Shown one piece after another: positions 1-7,223 of a stretch of 13,661 nucleotides of DNA; the first letter of the stretch is position 1, and the number at the start of each line of letters is the position of its first letter. Location of the stretch: the NCBI GenBank assembly GCA_041655035.1, contig JBAZCN010000084.1, positions 1 to 13,661 of the forward strand, given 5' to 3'. A model generated the notes under the pieces. The model searched no databases. It was not told where the DNA came from and worked only from the letters and a program-made list of their open reading frames with translations. The stretch is from NAT127 sp041655035 (GTDB lineage Bacteria; Pseudomonadota; Gammaproteobacteria; Pseudomonadales; Porticoccaceae). Both the position numbers and the translations under genes were made by a program.

Positions 1-641
1 AGATCGACGAAATGCCAGTAGAGGCCGGCGATCTCCACGTTCTGGTAGCGGCCGTTGCGGTCGTAATCGCCCCTGAGCACCTTGCGGGCGATCACCGCGA
101 GATAGATCACCCCGGCGGAGACGTGCAGGCCGTGAAAGCCGGTGATCATGAAGAAGGTGGCGCCGAACTGCGCGGCGCCCAGGGGGTTGCCCCAGGGCCT
201 GACGCCCTCGTCGACGATGAGCTTGGTCCACTCGAATGCCTGCATGCCGACGAAGCTGGCGCCGAGCATGATGGTCAGCAGCAGCATGGTGGCGGTTTTG
301 CGCCTGTCCCTGCGGTAGGCGAAATTCACCGCCATGGCCATGGTGCCGCTGCTGGTGATCAGCGCGAAGGTCATGATGGCGATCAGAATCAGCGGCAGGT
401 GATGGCCGAAAAGGGTCAGGGCAAAGACTTCGCTGGCATTCGGCCAGGGCTCGACAGTGGCGATCCGCACCGTCATATAGGCGGTGAGGAAACAGGTGAA
501 AATGAATGTGTCGCTGACCAGGAAGATCCACATCATCCCCTTGCCCCAGGGTATGTGGAATACCTGGCGGTCGCCGGCCCAGTCCTGGACGATGGCCGGG
601 TGGCCGTCATCGTTGGCGGCGATGGGGATGTCCTGTGCCAT
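1..641 (-). CDS. coxC: Cytochrome c oxidase subunit III (C-terminus cut by window edge)
   Basis: Membrane subunit III of an aa3/caa3-type haem-copper oxidase, which stabilises subunit I and the proton uptake path in the inner membrane. The gene starts at ATG 641, 7 nt after a GGGAGG ribosome binding site, and runs off the left edge after 213 codons, so the last few dozen residues are missing. Family marks are visible: a transmembrane segment at about 37-58, the FEW glutamate of helix III (E137), the FHGLHV pair (H170, H173) and the WHFVD motif (H210-D213) that precedes the last helix. It lies 15 nt downstream of a second, more divergent subunit III-like gene and closes the visible part of the oxidase operon. 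The N-terminal stretch of about 30 polar residues is usual for this group. Assignment is firm; the 3' end cannot be seen. Confidence 0.95.
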   Translation of the reverse strand, partial: MAQDIPIAANDDGHPAIVQDWAGDRQVFHIPWGKGMMWIFLVSDTFIFTCFLTAYMTVRIATVEPWPNASEVFALTLFGHHLPLILIAIMTFALITSSGTMAMAVNFAYRRDRRKTATMLLLTIMLGASFVGMQAFEWTKLIVDEGVRPWGNPLGAAQFGATFFMITGFHGLHVSAGVIYLAVIARKVLRGDYDRNGRYQNVEIAGLYWHFVD

Positions 642-656
642 GGCGTTGCCTCCCGT

Positions 657-1331
657 TCAGGTGTGCAGCAGCAGGGCGAACAGCCCGAGCCACAGCAGTA
701 GCAGGTAGTGCCAGTAGACGCTGCACGACTCCACGTTGAGACGCAGGCTGCCCAGCGGCGCGCCGCCGAGCAGCCGCACCGCGCCGACGCTCCACACCAG
801 CAGCCCGCCCAGCAGGTGAGCGCCATGGAGGCCCGTCAACAGGTAAAAGAACGAATTGGCGGGATTGCCCGCTACCCGGTAGCCCGCTTCCCCCAGCTGT
901 TGCCACACCCACAGCTGGGCGGCGAGAAAGGCCAGGGCGAGGATGCCGCCGCCCAGGTAGCCGGCCCGCACCAGGCTTGCGCGCCGCTGTTTGATGCCGC
1001 GGCGGGCGACTTGCAGGGCGATACTGGCCGCCGCCAGCAGCGCGGTGTTGAACCACAGCGCTCCCGGGTCCGGCAGCGGGTGCCAGTCCCCCAGGTGCAT
1101 GCGCATGTGATAGGCGGTGACGAACAGCAGGAACAGCGAGGTGATCACCACCATGAACACCCACAGGGCCAGCTTGCCGGCCACGTAGGATGAATAGCCA
1201 GTGGCGGTCGCCTCCCGGGGATCGATCGCGACGCCCTGTTCCAGCCAGGGTTTGGCGGTGACGCGCTGGAGGATCATCCACCACACGAAGATGGCCATCA
1301 CCGACACCATGAACAATACGATGATATTCAT
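657..1331 (-). CDS. Second, divergent haem-copper oxidase subunit III-like membrane protein
   Basis: A 224-residue, strongly hydrophobic protein with about six membrane segments (roughly 5-22, 54-74, 93-109, 126-144, 160-180, 205-222). The segment TGLHGAHLLGG (166-176) matches the HxxH helix of subunit III, and YWHYLLLLW (206-214) matches the WHF/Y motif before the last helix, so it belongs to the COX3 superfamily. It lacks the FEW glutamate motif seen in the neighbouring subunit III and has its own N-terminal extension. The ATG overlaps the stop of subunit I (ATGA, 1328-1331) and follows a GGGAGG site by 7 nt, so it is translationally coupled to subunit I. It probably acts as an additional subunit III of the same complex; a role as an assembly factor is possible. 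The family is fairly sure, the exact role is inferred. Confidence 0.8.
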   Translation of the reverse strand: MNIIVLFMVSVMAIFVWWMILQRVTAKPWLEQGVAIDPREATATGYSSYVAGKLALWVFMVVITSLFLLFVTAYHMRMHLGDWHPLPDPGALWFNTALLAAASIALQVARRGIKQRRASLVRAGYLGGGILALAFLAAQLWVWQQLGEAGYRVAGNPANSFFYLLTGLHGAHLLGGLLVWSVGAVRLLGGAPLGSLRLNVESCSVYWHYLLLLWLGLFALLLHT

Positions 1332-3079
1332 GGCTGCGCCTCCCGGCTTTCGGCGCCATCGCCATCCGGCTCGTTCTGAGGGATGAAGTCCCTGCTTGCA
1401 CCGGGCACGCTGTAGTCATAGGCCCAGCGGTAGACTACCGGCAACTGCGGCCCCCAGTTGCCATGGGCCGGCGGGGTCTCGGGTGTTTGCCATTCCAGGC
1501 TGGTGGCGCGCCAGGGGTTGGGATCGGCCTTTTTGCCCCGGCGCAGGCTCCATACCAGGTTGACCAGGAACAGGATCTGCACCACGGCCACGAACAGGGC
1601 GGCGATGGTGATGCCGACGTTCATGTCCTGGGCCGAAGCGGGAATGAAATCGGTGCTGAGGTTGGCGTAGTAGCGGCGCGGGATGCCGAGGATACCGAGG
1701 TAGTGCATCGGCAGGTAGATGGCGTAGGTGCCGAGAAAAGTCAGCCAGAAGTGCCACTTGCCGAGGGTCTCGTCGAGCATCCGCCCGGTGATTTTCGGAA
1801 ACCAGTGATAGATGGCGCCGAACAGCACCAATATCGGCGACACGCCCATCACCATGTGGAAGTGGCCGACCACGAAATAGGTATCCGACAGCGGCAGGTC
1901 GACCACCACGTTGCCGAGAAAAAGTCCGGTGAGACCGCCATTGACGAAGGTGAAGATGAAGCCGATGGCGAACAGCATCGGCACCGTGAGGTGGATGTCG
2001 CCCCGCCACAGGGTCAGTACCCAGTTGTAGACCTTGATCGCCGTGGGCACCGCGATGAGCAGCGTGGTGGCGGCAAAGAAGAAGCCGAAATAGGGATGCA
2101 TGCCGCTGACGTACATATGGTGCGCCCAGACCACGAAGCTCAAAACGCCGATGGCGAGCAGGGCCCACACCATCATCCGGTAGCCGAAAATATTCTTGCG
2201 GGCGTGAACGCTGATCAGATCGGAGACGATACCGAAGGCCGGCAGGGCGACGATATACACCTCCGGGTGGCCGAAAAACCAGAACAGATGCTGGAACAGG
2301 ATGGGGCTGCCGCCTTCGTGATCGAGGATTTCACCCTGGGACAGCAGCGCGGGCATGAAAAAGCTGGTGCCAAGGGTGTGGTCCAGCAGCATCATCAGGG
2401 CGCTGACGAACAGCGCGGGGAAGGCCAGCAGGCCGAGGATGGTGGCGACGAAGATGCCCCACACCGTGAGCGGCATGCGCATCAGGGTCATGCCCCGGGT
2501 CCGCGCCTGGAGCACCGTGGTGACGTAGTTCAGCCCGCCCATGGTGAAGGCGACGATAAATATCCCCAGCGACACCAGCATCAGGATGATTCCCCAGTCG
2601 GTGCCGGGAGTGCCCGGCAGGATCGCCTGGGGCGGATAGAGGGTCCAGCCCGCCCCGGTGGAGCCGCCGGGCACGAAGAAACTCGCCATCAGCACCACCA
2701 CCGACAGCAGGTAGACCCAGTAGCTGAGCATGTTGAGGTAGGGGAATACCATGTCGCGGGCGCCGATCATCAGCGGGATGAGGTAATTGCCAAAGCCGCC
2801 GAGCAGCAGCGCGGTGAGCAGGTAGATCACCATGATCATGCCGTGCATGGTGACGAACTGATAGTAGGCGCTGGGGCTGATGAAGGAGAAGCTGTGGGGA
2901 AACCCGAGTTGCAGCCGCATCATGCCCGACAGAACCAGTGCCACCAGGCCGACGGCGATGGCGGTGAGCCCGTACTGCACCGCGATGACTTTGTGGTCCT
3001 GGCTCCAGATATAGCGCGTGACAAAGCTCTTCGGCTCGTGGTGCTCATACACTTCATCGGCGATGGCTACCTGTTCCAT
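1328..3079 (-). CDS. coxA: Cytochrome c oxidase subunit I (A1-type haem-copper oxidase)
   Basis: Catalytic subunit that reduces O2 to water at a haem a3-CuB centre and pumps protons. The 583-residue protein shows all key residues: haem a ligands H79 (in TMHG) and H408, haem a3 ligand H406 (GHFHM), CuB ligands H271, H320 and H321, the cross-linked tyrosine Y275 and the D-channel glutamate E273 in GHPEVY, and D109 at the D-channel entry in GARDM. These mark an A1-type proton pump. The C-terminal 70 residues are hydrophilic (WRATSLEWQTPETPP is a familiar COX1 tail). ATG 3079 is preceded by AGGGGG with good spacing, 37 nt after the subunit II stop. The usual cox11/ctaG copper chaperone gene does not follow; a subunit III-like gene overlaps the end instead. 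Confidence 0.97.
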   Translation of the reverse strand: MEQVAIADEVYEHHEPKSFVTRYIWSQDHKVIAVQYGLTAIAVGLVALVLSGMMRLQLGFPHSFSFISPSAYYQFVTMHGMIMVIYLLTALLLGGFGNYLIPLMIGARDMVFPYLNMLSYWVYLLSVVVLMASFFVPGGSTGAGWTLYPPQAILPGTPGTDWGIILMLVSLGIFIVAFTMGGLNYVTTVLQARTRGMTLMRMPLTVWGIFVATILGLLAFPALFVSALMMLLDHTLGTSFFMPALLSQGEILDHEGGSPILFQHLFWFFGHPEVYIVALPAFGIVSDLISVHARKNIFGYRMMVWALLAIGVLSFVVWAHHMYVSGMHPYFGFFFAATTLLIAVPTAIKVYNWVLTLWRGDIHLTVPMLFAIGFIFTFVNGGLTGLFLGNVVVDLPLSDTYFVVGHFHMVMGVSPILVLFGAIYHWFPKITGRMLDETLGKWHFWLTFLGTYAIYLPMHYLGILGIPRRYYANLSTDFIPASAQDMNVGITIAALFVAVVQILFLVNLVWSLRRGKKADPNPWRATSLEWQTPETPPAHGNWGPQLPVVYRWAYDYSVPGASRDFIPQNEPDGDGAESREAQP

Positions 3080-3116
3080 GCATTTCCCCCTGCCCGTTTC
3101 GGTGGGCGCATTACTG

Positions 3117-4514
3117 TCAGGGCGTGGTCGCCCGGTGCTGTGCGGCCTGGCGCTCCAGAGTGGCGATATAGGCGATCACGTCGTCGATTGCCCGGTCGCC
3201 GCCGAGAATGGATGCCATCGCCGCCATCTGCTGGCCGTGCTGGTCGCCGCGGTGGGTGCCGCGCAGGCCGTCGCGGAAATGTTTCAACTGGGTGGCGAGA
3301 TAGCCGCTTTCCATCCCCGCCAGGCGCGGCGCGCCCATGTTCCAGATACCCTGGCCCCGGTCGCCGTGGCATACCGCGCAATTGTGGTAGAGGTTTCTAC
3401 CTCGGGTAGCGCTGCCCGGTATGGCGCCCTGGTCGCTGCCCGCCGGGCGGTGGGGCAGCGCGGCGATATAGGCGGAGACACTGGCGATGGCGGCCTCGTC
3501 CGGCAGTGTGTTGGCCATCGCCGCCATCTGCTGGCCAAAGATGTCATCGGGACTGGCGCCCCGCCTGCCGTCGCGGAAGTTGTGCAGTTGCCTGGCCAGG
3601 TAATGCTTGTCGAGCCCGGTGAGTTTGGGGGCGTTCATCTGCGGGTTGCCCTCGCCAGCGCCGCCGTGGCAGGCGCTGCACGCGGCGTAGTGGCTGGCGC
3701 CGCCGCCGGCTTCCTCGGCGGCCGCGGCGAGCGTGCCGGCAAAGGTCGGCTGGGCCGCCAGCCACTGATTGAAATCCGCCTCCTCGACCACTACCACGCG
3801 GCCGCGCATCACATAGTGGCCGATACCGCACAGCTCCATGCACAGCACATCGAATTCGCCGGTGCGGGAGGGGGTGAGCCAGAAGTGGGTCACCATCCCG
3901 GGCACCATGTCCATCTTCACCCGGAACTGGGGCACGGCGAAATTGTGCAGCACATCCTTGGCGCGGCCCGCCACTTTCACCGGCACTCCCACCGGCAAAT
4001 GGAGTTCGTGGCTGGCGACCAGAATATCGTCGCTGCCCGCAGTATCGTCGGGATCGAGGCCGAAGGGATTGTCGCCGCTGAAAAAGCGCGCGTCGCTGGC
4101 GCCGAGTACGCCGTCTTCACCGGGGAAGCGGTAGCTCCAGCCCCACTGCTGGCCAACCACTTCGACTTCCATCGCGGCTTCCGGCACTGCGACGAACCTG
4201 GCCCATACGAACAGCCCGGGGGCGAGCAGCACCATGATGCCGATGGTGGTCAGCGCGATGAGCCAGCCTTCAAGCTTTTTGTTTTCCGGCTGGTAGGCGG
4301 CTCGGGCGCCCTCCTTGTGGCGAAAGCGGATCACCGCGTAGGCGACGAACAGGTTGACGGCGATGAATACCAGGCCCGTCATCCACACGGTGAGATCGAC
4401 CGTGCTGTCGATCATGTCCCAATTGGAGGCGATGGGCGTGAACCACCAGGGGCTGAAGATATGGAACAGGACGGTGATGGCCACCAGGGCAACCAGGGCA
4501 AGCGCTATGGCCAT
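3117..4514 (-). CDS. coxB: Cytochrome c oxidase subunit II fused to two cytochrome c domains (caa3 type)
   Basis: Electron-entry subunit of the oxidase. In the 465-residue reading there are three hydrophobic segments (about 3-22, 42-62, 85-105), a periplasmic cupredoxin domain (about 112-250) with a complete CuA site (H190, C225, E227, C229, H233, M236), then two haem-c domains with CSACH (C279-H283) and CAVCH (C379-H383). Each haem domain carries a GQQMAAM motif (M330/M333 and M430/M433) supplying the probable axial Met. The two domains look like tandem copies of a cytochrome c4-like unit, so electrons can pass along two haems to CuA. The start at 4514 is chosen because GGGGGAG lies 8 nt upstream; an ATG at 4592 would add 26 polar residues without a site. 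First gene of the operon. Confidence 0.94.
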   Translation of the reverse strand: MAIALALVALVAITVLFHIFSPWWFTPIASNWDMIDSTVDLTVWMTGLVFIAVNLFVAYAVIRFRHKEGARAAYQPENKKLEGWLIALTTIGIMVLLAPGLFVWARFVAVPEAAMEVEVVGQQWGWSYRFPGEDGVLGASDARFFSGDNPFGLDPDDTAGSDDILVASHELHLPVGVPVKVAGRAKDVLHNFAVPQFRVKMDMVPGMVTHFWLTPSRTGEFDVLCMELCGIGHYVMRGRVVVVEEADFNQWLAAQPTFAGTLAAAAEEAGGGASHYAACSACHGGAGEGNPQMNAPKLTGLDKHYLARQLHNFRDGRRGASPDDIFGQQMAAMANTLPDEAAIASVSAYIAALPHRPAGSDQGAIPGSATRGRNLYHNCAVCHGDRGQGIWNMGAPRLAGMESGYLATQLKHFRDGLRGTHRGDQHGQQMAAMASILGGDRAIDDVIAYIATLERQAAQHRATTP

Positions 4515-4894
4515 AGGCGGTACTCCCCCATTGGCGGGCCGGCGGCCCGTTATTGTCCTGTCCACTGGCCGGGTGGCCGCTGCGAACATCAACGGGTGAT
4601 TGCGGTTGCGTCAGCGGCCCGGTACTGGCCGTGGCGCCTGCGTGTCATTGGTATTATCGGACCTGCTGCCGCCGGGACCGGATTCGGCGCTGAGCTGATC
4701 CGTCAGGCTCAATAGTAAAAGTAATTTATATTCATCCACTGTCAAGGCGGGGAGCGCCTGGCCGTCGACGGCCCGAATTAATTTGTCATAAGTGTAGATT
4801 TTTTGTGGCTCTGACCTTATCGTTCCATGGCGCCGCCGGTGCGCCGTCACGCCTGTGGCGGTGATCGACAACCAACATAATACGGACCGACTCC
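4515..4894. other. Divergent intergenic region between the oxidase operon and the PQQ-type gene
   Basis: This 380-base stretch lies between two divergently read genes, so it should hold promoters for both. Its centre (about 4705-4805) is clearly richer in A+T than the flanks, with AATTAATTTG and a T6 run. A short inverted repeat CGGGCC-ggc-GGCCCG lies in the leader of the subunit II gene (about 4535-4549). A minus-strand reading frame of 86 codons starting with TTG crosses the region, but it has no ribosome binding site, no good start and no recognisable domain, so I do not call it a gene. I could not find a convincing promoter for the plus-strand gene. Confidence 0.6.
4718..4745 (-). promoter_or_regulatory. 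Candidate sigma70 promoter for the oxidase operon
   Basis: On the minus strand a perfect TTGACA (4740-4745) is followed after 16 nt by TACTTT (4718-4723), in the A+T-rich centre of the divergent region. The -35 is ideal, the -10 only moderate (T1, A2 and T6 match). It would give a leader of about 200 nt before the subunit II start. Inference from sequence only. Confidence 0.3.
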
Positions 4895-6439
4895 ATGCAG
4901 ATTACGGTTATTCGACAATGGGCTGGGCTACTTGGTATCGCCTCGCTGTTCTTGCTCCTGCCGGGTTTCGCCACCAGCGGCGAGATCCCCCAGGGCCAGT
5001 CATTCTGGGTCGAGGAAATGGCCGCGGGCCTCAACGCCCCCTGGTCGATGGCCTGGCTCCCGGGCGGCGAATTGCTGATCACCGAAAAATTTGGCGGTAT
5101 CCGGGTGTTTCGCGACGGAGAGCTGCAGCCCAAACCACTGCCCGGCGGGCCGGACAACGTCCACCAGGCGGCCCAGAGTGGCCTGCTGGACATCGTTCTC
5201 GATCCGGACTTTGCCGCCAATCAGCGTCTTTTCATTGCCTACACCGAGGGTGACGCCAAGGCCAATCGGGGTGCCATCTACCGCGCCCGCTACACTCCAG
5301 AGGGCTTGATAGAAGGCGAAACGATCTTCCGTGTCAGTCCCGACAGCGCGATCTTCCCCCTGCCCCTGGCGGGGCGCATCCAGTTCCTGCCGGACAAGAC
5401 CCTGCTGTTCACCTCATCGGACGACCACGACCGCCGCCACCTGGCGCAGCGTCTCGACAATCATCTGGCGAAGATCCTGCGCCTCGACCGCGACGGCAAG
5501 GCGCCTGCCGACAACCCGTTCGTCGATACCCCTGGCGCCCTTCCGGAAATCTACGCCTACGGCACCCGTGCGCCCCTCGGCATCACCCGCGACCCGCGCA
5601 ACGGCGATATCTGGGAAGTCGAGAACGGCCCGCAGGGTGGCGACGAGTTGAATGTCATCCGGCGCGGCGCCAACTACGGCTGGCCGGTGACCACCTACGG
5701 CATCGAATACACCGGCGAGCCGATCAGCGAACTGCAGGAAGCGCCGGGGATCGAATCCCCGGTGACCTACTGGTCGCCCTCTATCGCGCCATCGAGCATC
5801 GCGCTGTTGCTGGAGGACACCTATCCCCAGTGGTATGGGGATCTGTTTGTCGGCACCCTGCGCGGCCAGCATCTGCTGCGGGTGAGGGTGAAGGATGGGC
5901 TGGTGGTGGAGCAGGAGCGGCTGCTGCTGGATTTGAACGAACGCATCCGCGACGTGCGGGTGGGGCCGGACGGTCTGCTCTACGTACTGACCGACAGTAC
6001 CGACGGCCGCCTGCTGCGGCTGCGCCCCGGCAGCCCCGGCGAGGGTGATCGGGTGGCGACGGCGCCGGAAGTGCCCCAGGGCCTGCCCCTCGGCGGTTTC
6101 CCCGGGCCGCGGCCGGAGGCGGATCTCGCCCGCGGCGAAAAGCTCTTCGCGCAGCACTGCATGGGTTGTCATGGCCTCGAACCCGGAGCGCCGGGCATCG
6201 GGCCGAGCCTTGCCGGGGTGTTCGGCCGCCGGGCGGGGGGCGGGGATTTCGCCTACTCGGCGGCGATGACGGACCTCGATGTGGTGTGGAGCGAAAAAAC
6301 CCTCGAGTATTACCTGGCGTCGCCGCAGGGCTACGTCCCCGGCACCGCCATGGCGATGGCGCCGATGACGGACGAGATCGAGCGCCACGACCTGATCGGC
6401 TTTCTTGTCCAGGCGACGGTGCGTCCCGCCGCGCCCTGA
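4895..6439 (+). CDS. Exported PQQ-type aldose sugar dehydrogenase-like protein with C-terminal cytochrome c
   Basis: A 514-residue two-domain protein. Residues 1-29 form a Sec signal peptide with likely cleavage after ATSG. Residues about 35-378 are a six-bladed beta-propeller of the soluble glucose/YliI-type PQQ dehydrogenase family: SGLLDIVLDPDF (95-106), GPQGGDE (245-251), GANYGWPVTTYG (258-269), RIRDVRVGPDGLLYVLTD (350-367). Residues about 408-505 are a class I cytochrome c with CMGCH (C422-H426) and probable axial M486 in PGTAM. Members oxidise sugars or other alcohols in the periplasm and pass electrons to a cytochrome or quinone; here the acceptor would be fused on. However, the catalytic His before GGRL is Pro157, and the usual GHRNPQG and EHGP motifs read GTRAPLG and ENGP, so activity or substrate is uncertain. 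The ribosome binding site is weak (GGA). It is divergent from the oxidase operon. Confidence 0.88.
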   Translation: MQITVIRQWAGLLGIASLFLLLPGFATSGEIPQGQSFWVEEMAAGLNAPWSMAWLPGGELLITEKFGGIRVFRDGELQPKPLPGGPDNVHQAAQSGLLDIVLDPDFAANQRLFIAYTEGDAKANRGAIYRARYTPEGLIEGETIFRVSPDSAIFPLPLAGRIQFLPDKTLLFTSSDDHDRRHLAQRLDNHLAKILRLDRDGKAPADNPFVDTPGALPEIYAYGTRAPLGITRDPRNGDIWEVENGPQGGDELNVIRRGANYGWPVTTYGIEYTGEPISELQEAPGIESPVTYWSPSIAPSSIALLLEDTYPQWYGDLFVGTLRGQHLLRVRVKDGLVVEQERLLLDLNERIRDVRVGPDGLLYVLTDSTDGRLLRLRPGSPGEGDRVATAPEVPQGLPLGGFPGPRPEADLARGEKLFAQHCMGCHGLEPGAPGIGPSLAGVFGRRAGGGDFAYSAAMTDLDVVWSEKTLEYYLASPQGYVPGTAMAMAPMTDEIERHDLIGFLVQATVRPAAP

Positions 6440-6448
6440 GCGGCCGCG

Positions 6449-6476
6449 GGTGTCAGGATTTATCGCGCCTGACACC
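6449..6476. terminator. Perfect 9-bp inverted repeat between convergent genes
   Basis: GGTGTCAGG (6449-6457) and CCTGACACC (6468-6476) form a perfect 9-bp stem with a 10-nt loop. It sits between the convergent PQQ-type and slipin genes and contains the slipin stop codon. Neither side has a T tract, so an intrinsic terminator is only possible; it may instead be a transcript-end stabilising hairpin for both genes. Confidence 0.4.
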
Positions 6477-7223
6477 TTCCACCAGGGAGGTGATGAGGTC
6501 CACCGGTATCGGGAACACCACGGTCGAACTCTTGTCGCCGGCGACCTGGGTCAGGGTCTGCAGATAGCGCAGTTGCATGGCCGCCGGCTGGCTGGAAAGT
6601 ATCTCCGCCGCTTCCATAAGCGCCTGGGAGGCCTGTTTCTCGCCCTCGGCGTGGATCACCTTGGCGCGCCGTTCGCGCTCGGCTTCGGCCTGGCGGGCGA
6701 TGGCCCTGATCATGGTGTCGTTCAAGTCGATGTGTTTGATCTCAACGATGCTGACCTTGATGCCCCAGGCGTCGGTCTGGGCGTCGAGGATCTGCTGCAC
6801 GGCGAGATTGAGTTTTTCCCGTTCCGACAGCATCTCGTCGAGTTCATGCTTGCCGAGCACCGCCCGCAGCGTGGTCTGCGCCAACTGGCTGGTGGCCTCG
6901 AAATAGTCCTCCACCTGGATTATCGCCCGCTCGGGGTCGACCACCCGGAAATACAACACCGCGCTGACACGGACAGACACATTGTCGCGGGAAATCACGT
7001 CCTGGGTCGGCACATCCATGGTCACCACCCGCAGATCCACCTTGGCCATCTGCTGGGCGCCGGGGATCACGATGATCAATCCCGGCCCTTTGACCTTCCA
7101 GAAGCGTCCGAGGGTGAAAATCACCCCGCGTTCATATTCGCGCAGAATGCGCACCGCACTCACCACCAGCAGGATAAGGATGATCACCAGGGCGGTGAGG
7201 CCCATATTGGCATCGAGCATCAT
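6453..7223 (-). CDS. Slipin (stomatin-like SPFH/band 7 membrane protein)
   Basis: A 256-residue membrane-anchored scaffold protein of the prokaryotic stomatin (slipin) family. It has one N-terminal hydrophobic segment (about 7-26), then the SPFH domain with REYERGVIFTLGRF (28-41), KGPGL (45-49) and LDEMLSERE (128-136), and the helical region IARQAEAERERRAKVI (175-190) with AEGEKQAS that mediates oligomerisation. Slipins form ring-like assemblies in the membrane and pair with NfeD-family proteases, which can cleave the slipin C-terminus. The start ATG at 7223 overlaps the stop of the NfeD gene (ATGA) and follows GAGGAG by 6 nt, so the two are translated together. The hydrophobic C-terminal region (VVFPIPVDLITSLVEGV, 235-251) is the type of segment cleaved in archaeal homologues. 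Family assignment is firm. Confidence 0.93.
   Translation of the reverse strand: MMLDANMGLTALVIILILLVVSAVRILREYERGVIFTLGRFWKVKGPGLIIVIPGAQQMAKVDLRVVTMDVPTQDVISRDNVSVRVSAVLYFRVVDPERAIIQVEDYFEATSQLAQTTLRAVLGKHELDEMLSEREKLNLAVQQILDAQTDAWGIKVSIVEIKHIDLNDTMIRAIARQAEAERERRAKVIHAEGEKQASQALMEAAEILSSQPAAMQLRYLQTLTQVAGDKSSTVVFPIPVDLITSLVEGVRRDKS

Noticed and set aside
1463..4715. Long plus-strand frames opposite the oxidase genes
   Set aside because: Composition (many H, Q, R, G, A, D) is that of antisense frames in GC-rich DNA, and the opposite strand holds clear coxA and coxB.
4611..4871. 86-codon minus-strand frame upstream of the oxidase operon
   Set aside because: Starts with TTG, has no ribosome binding site, crosses the likely promoter region and shows no known domain.
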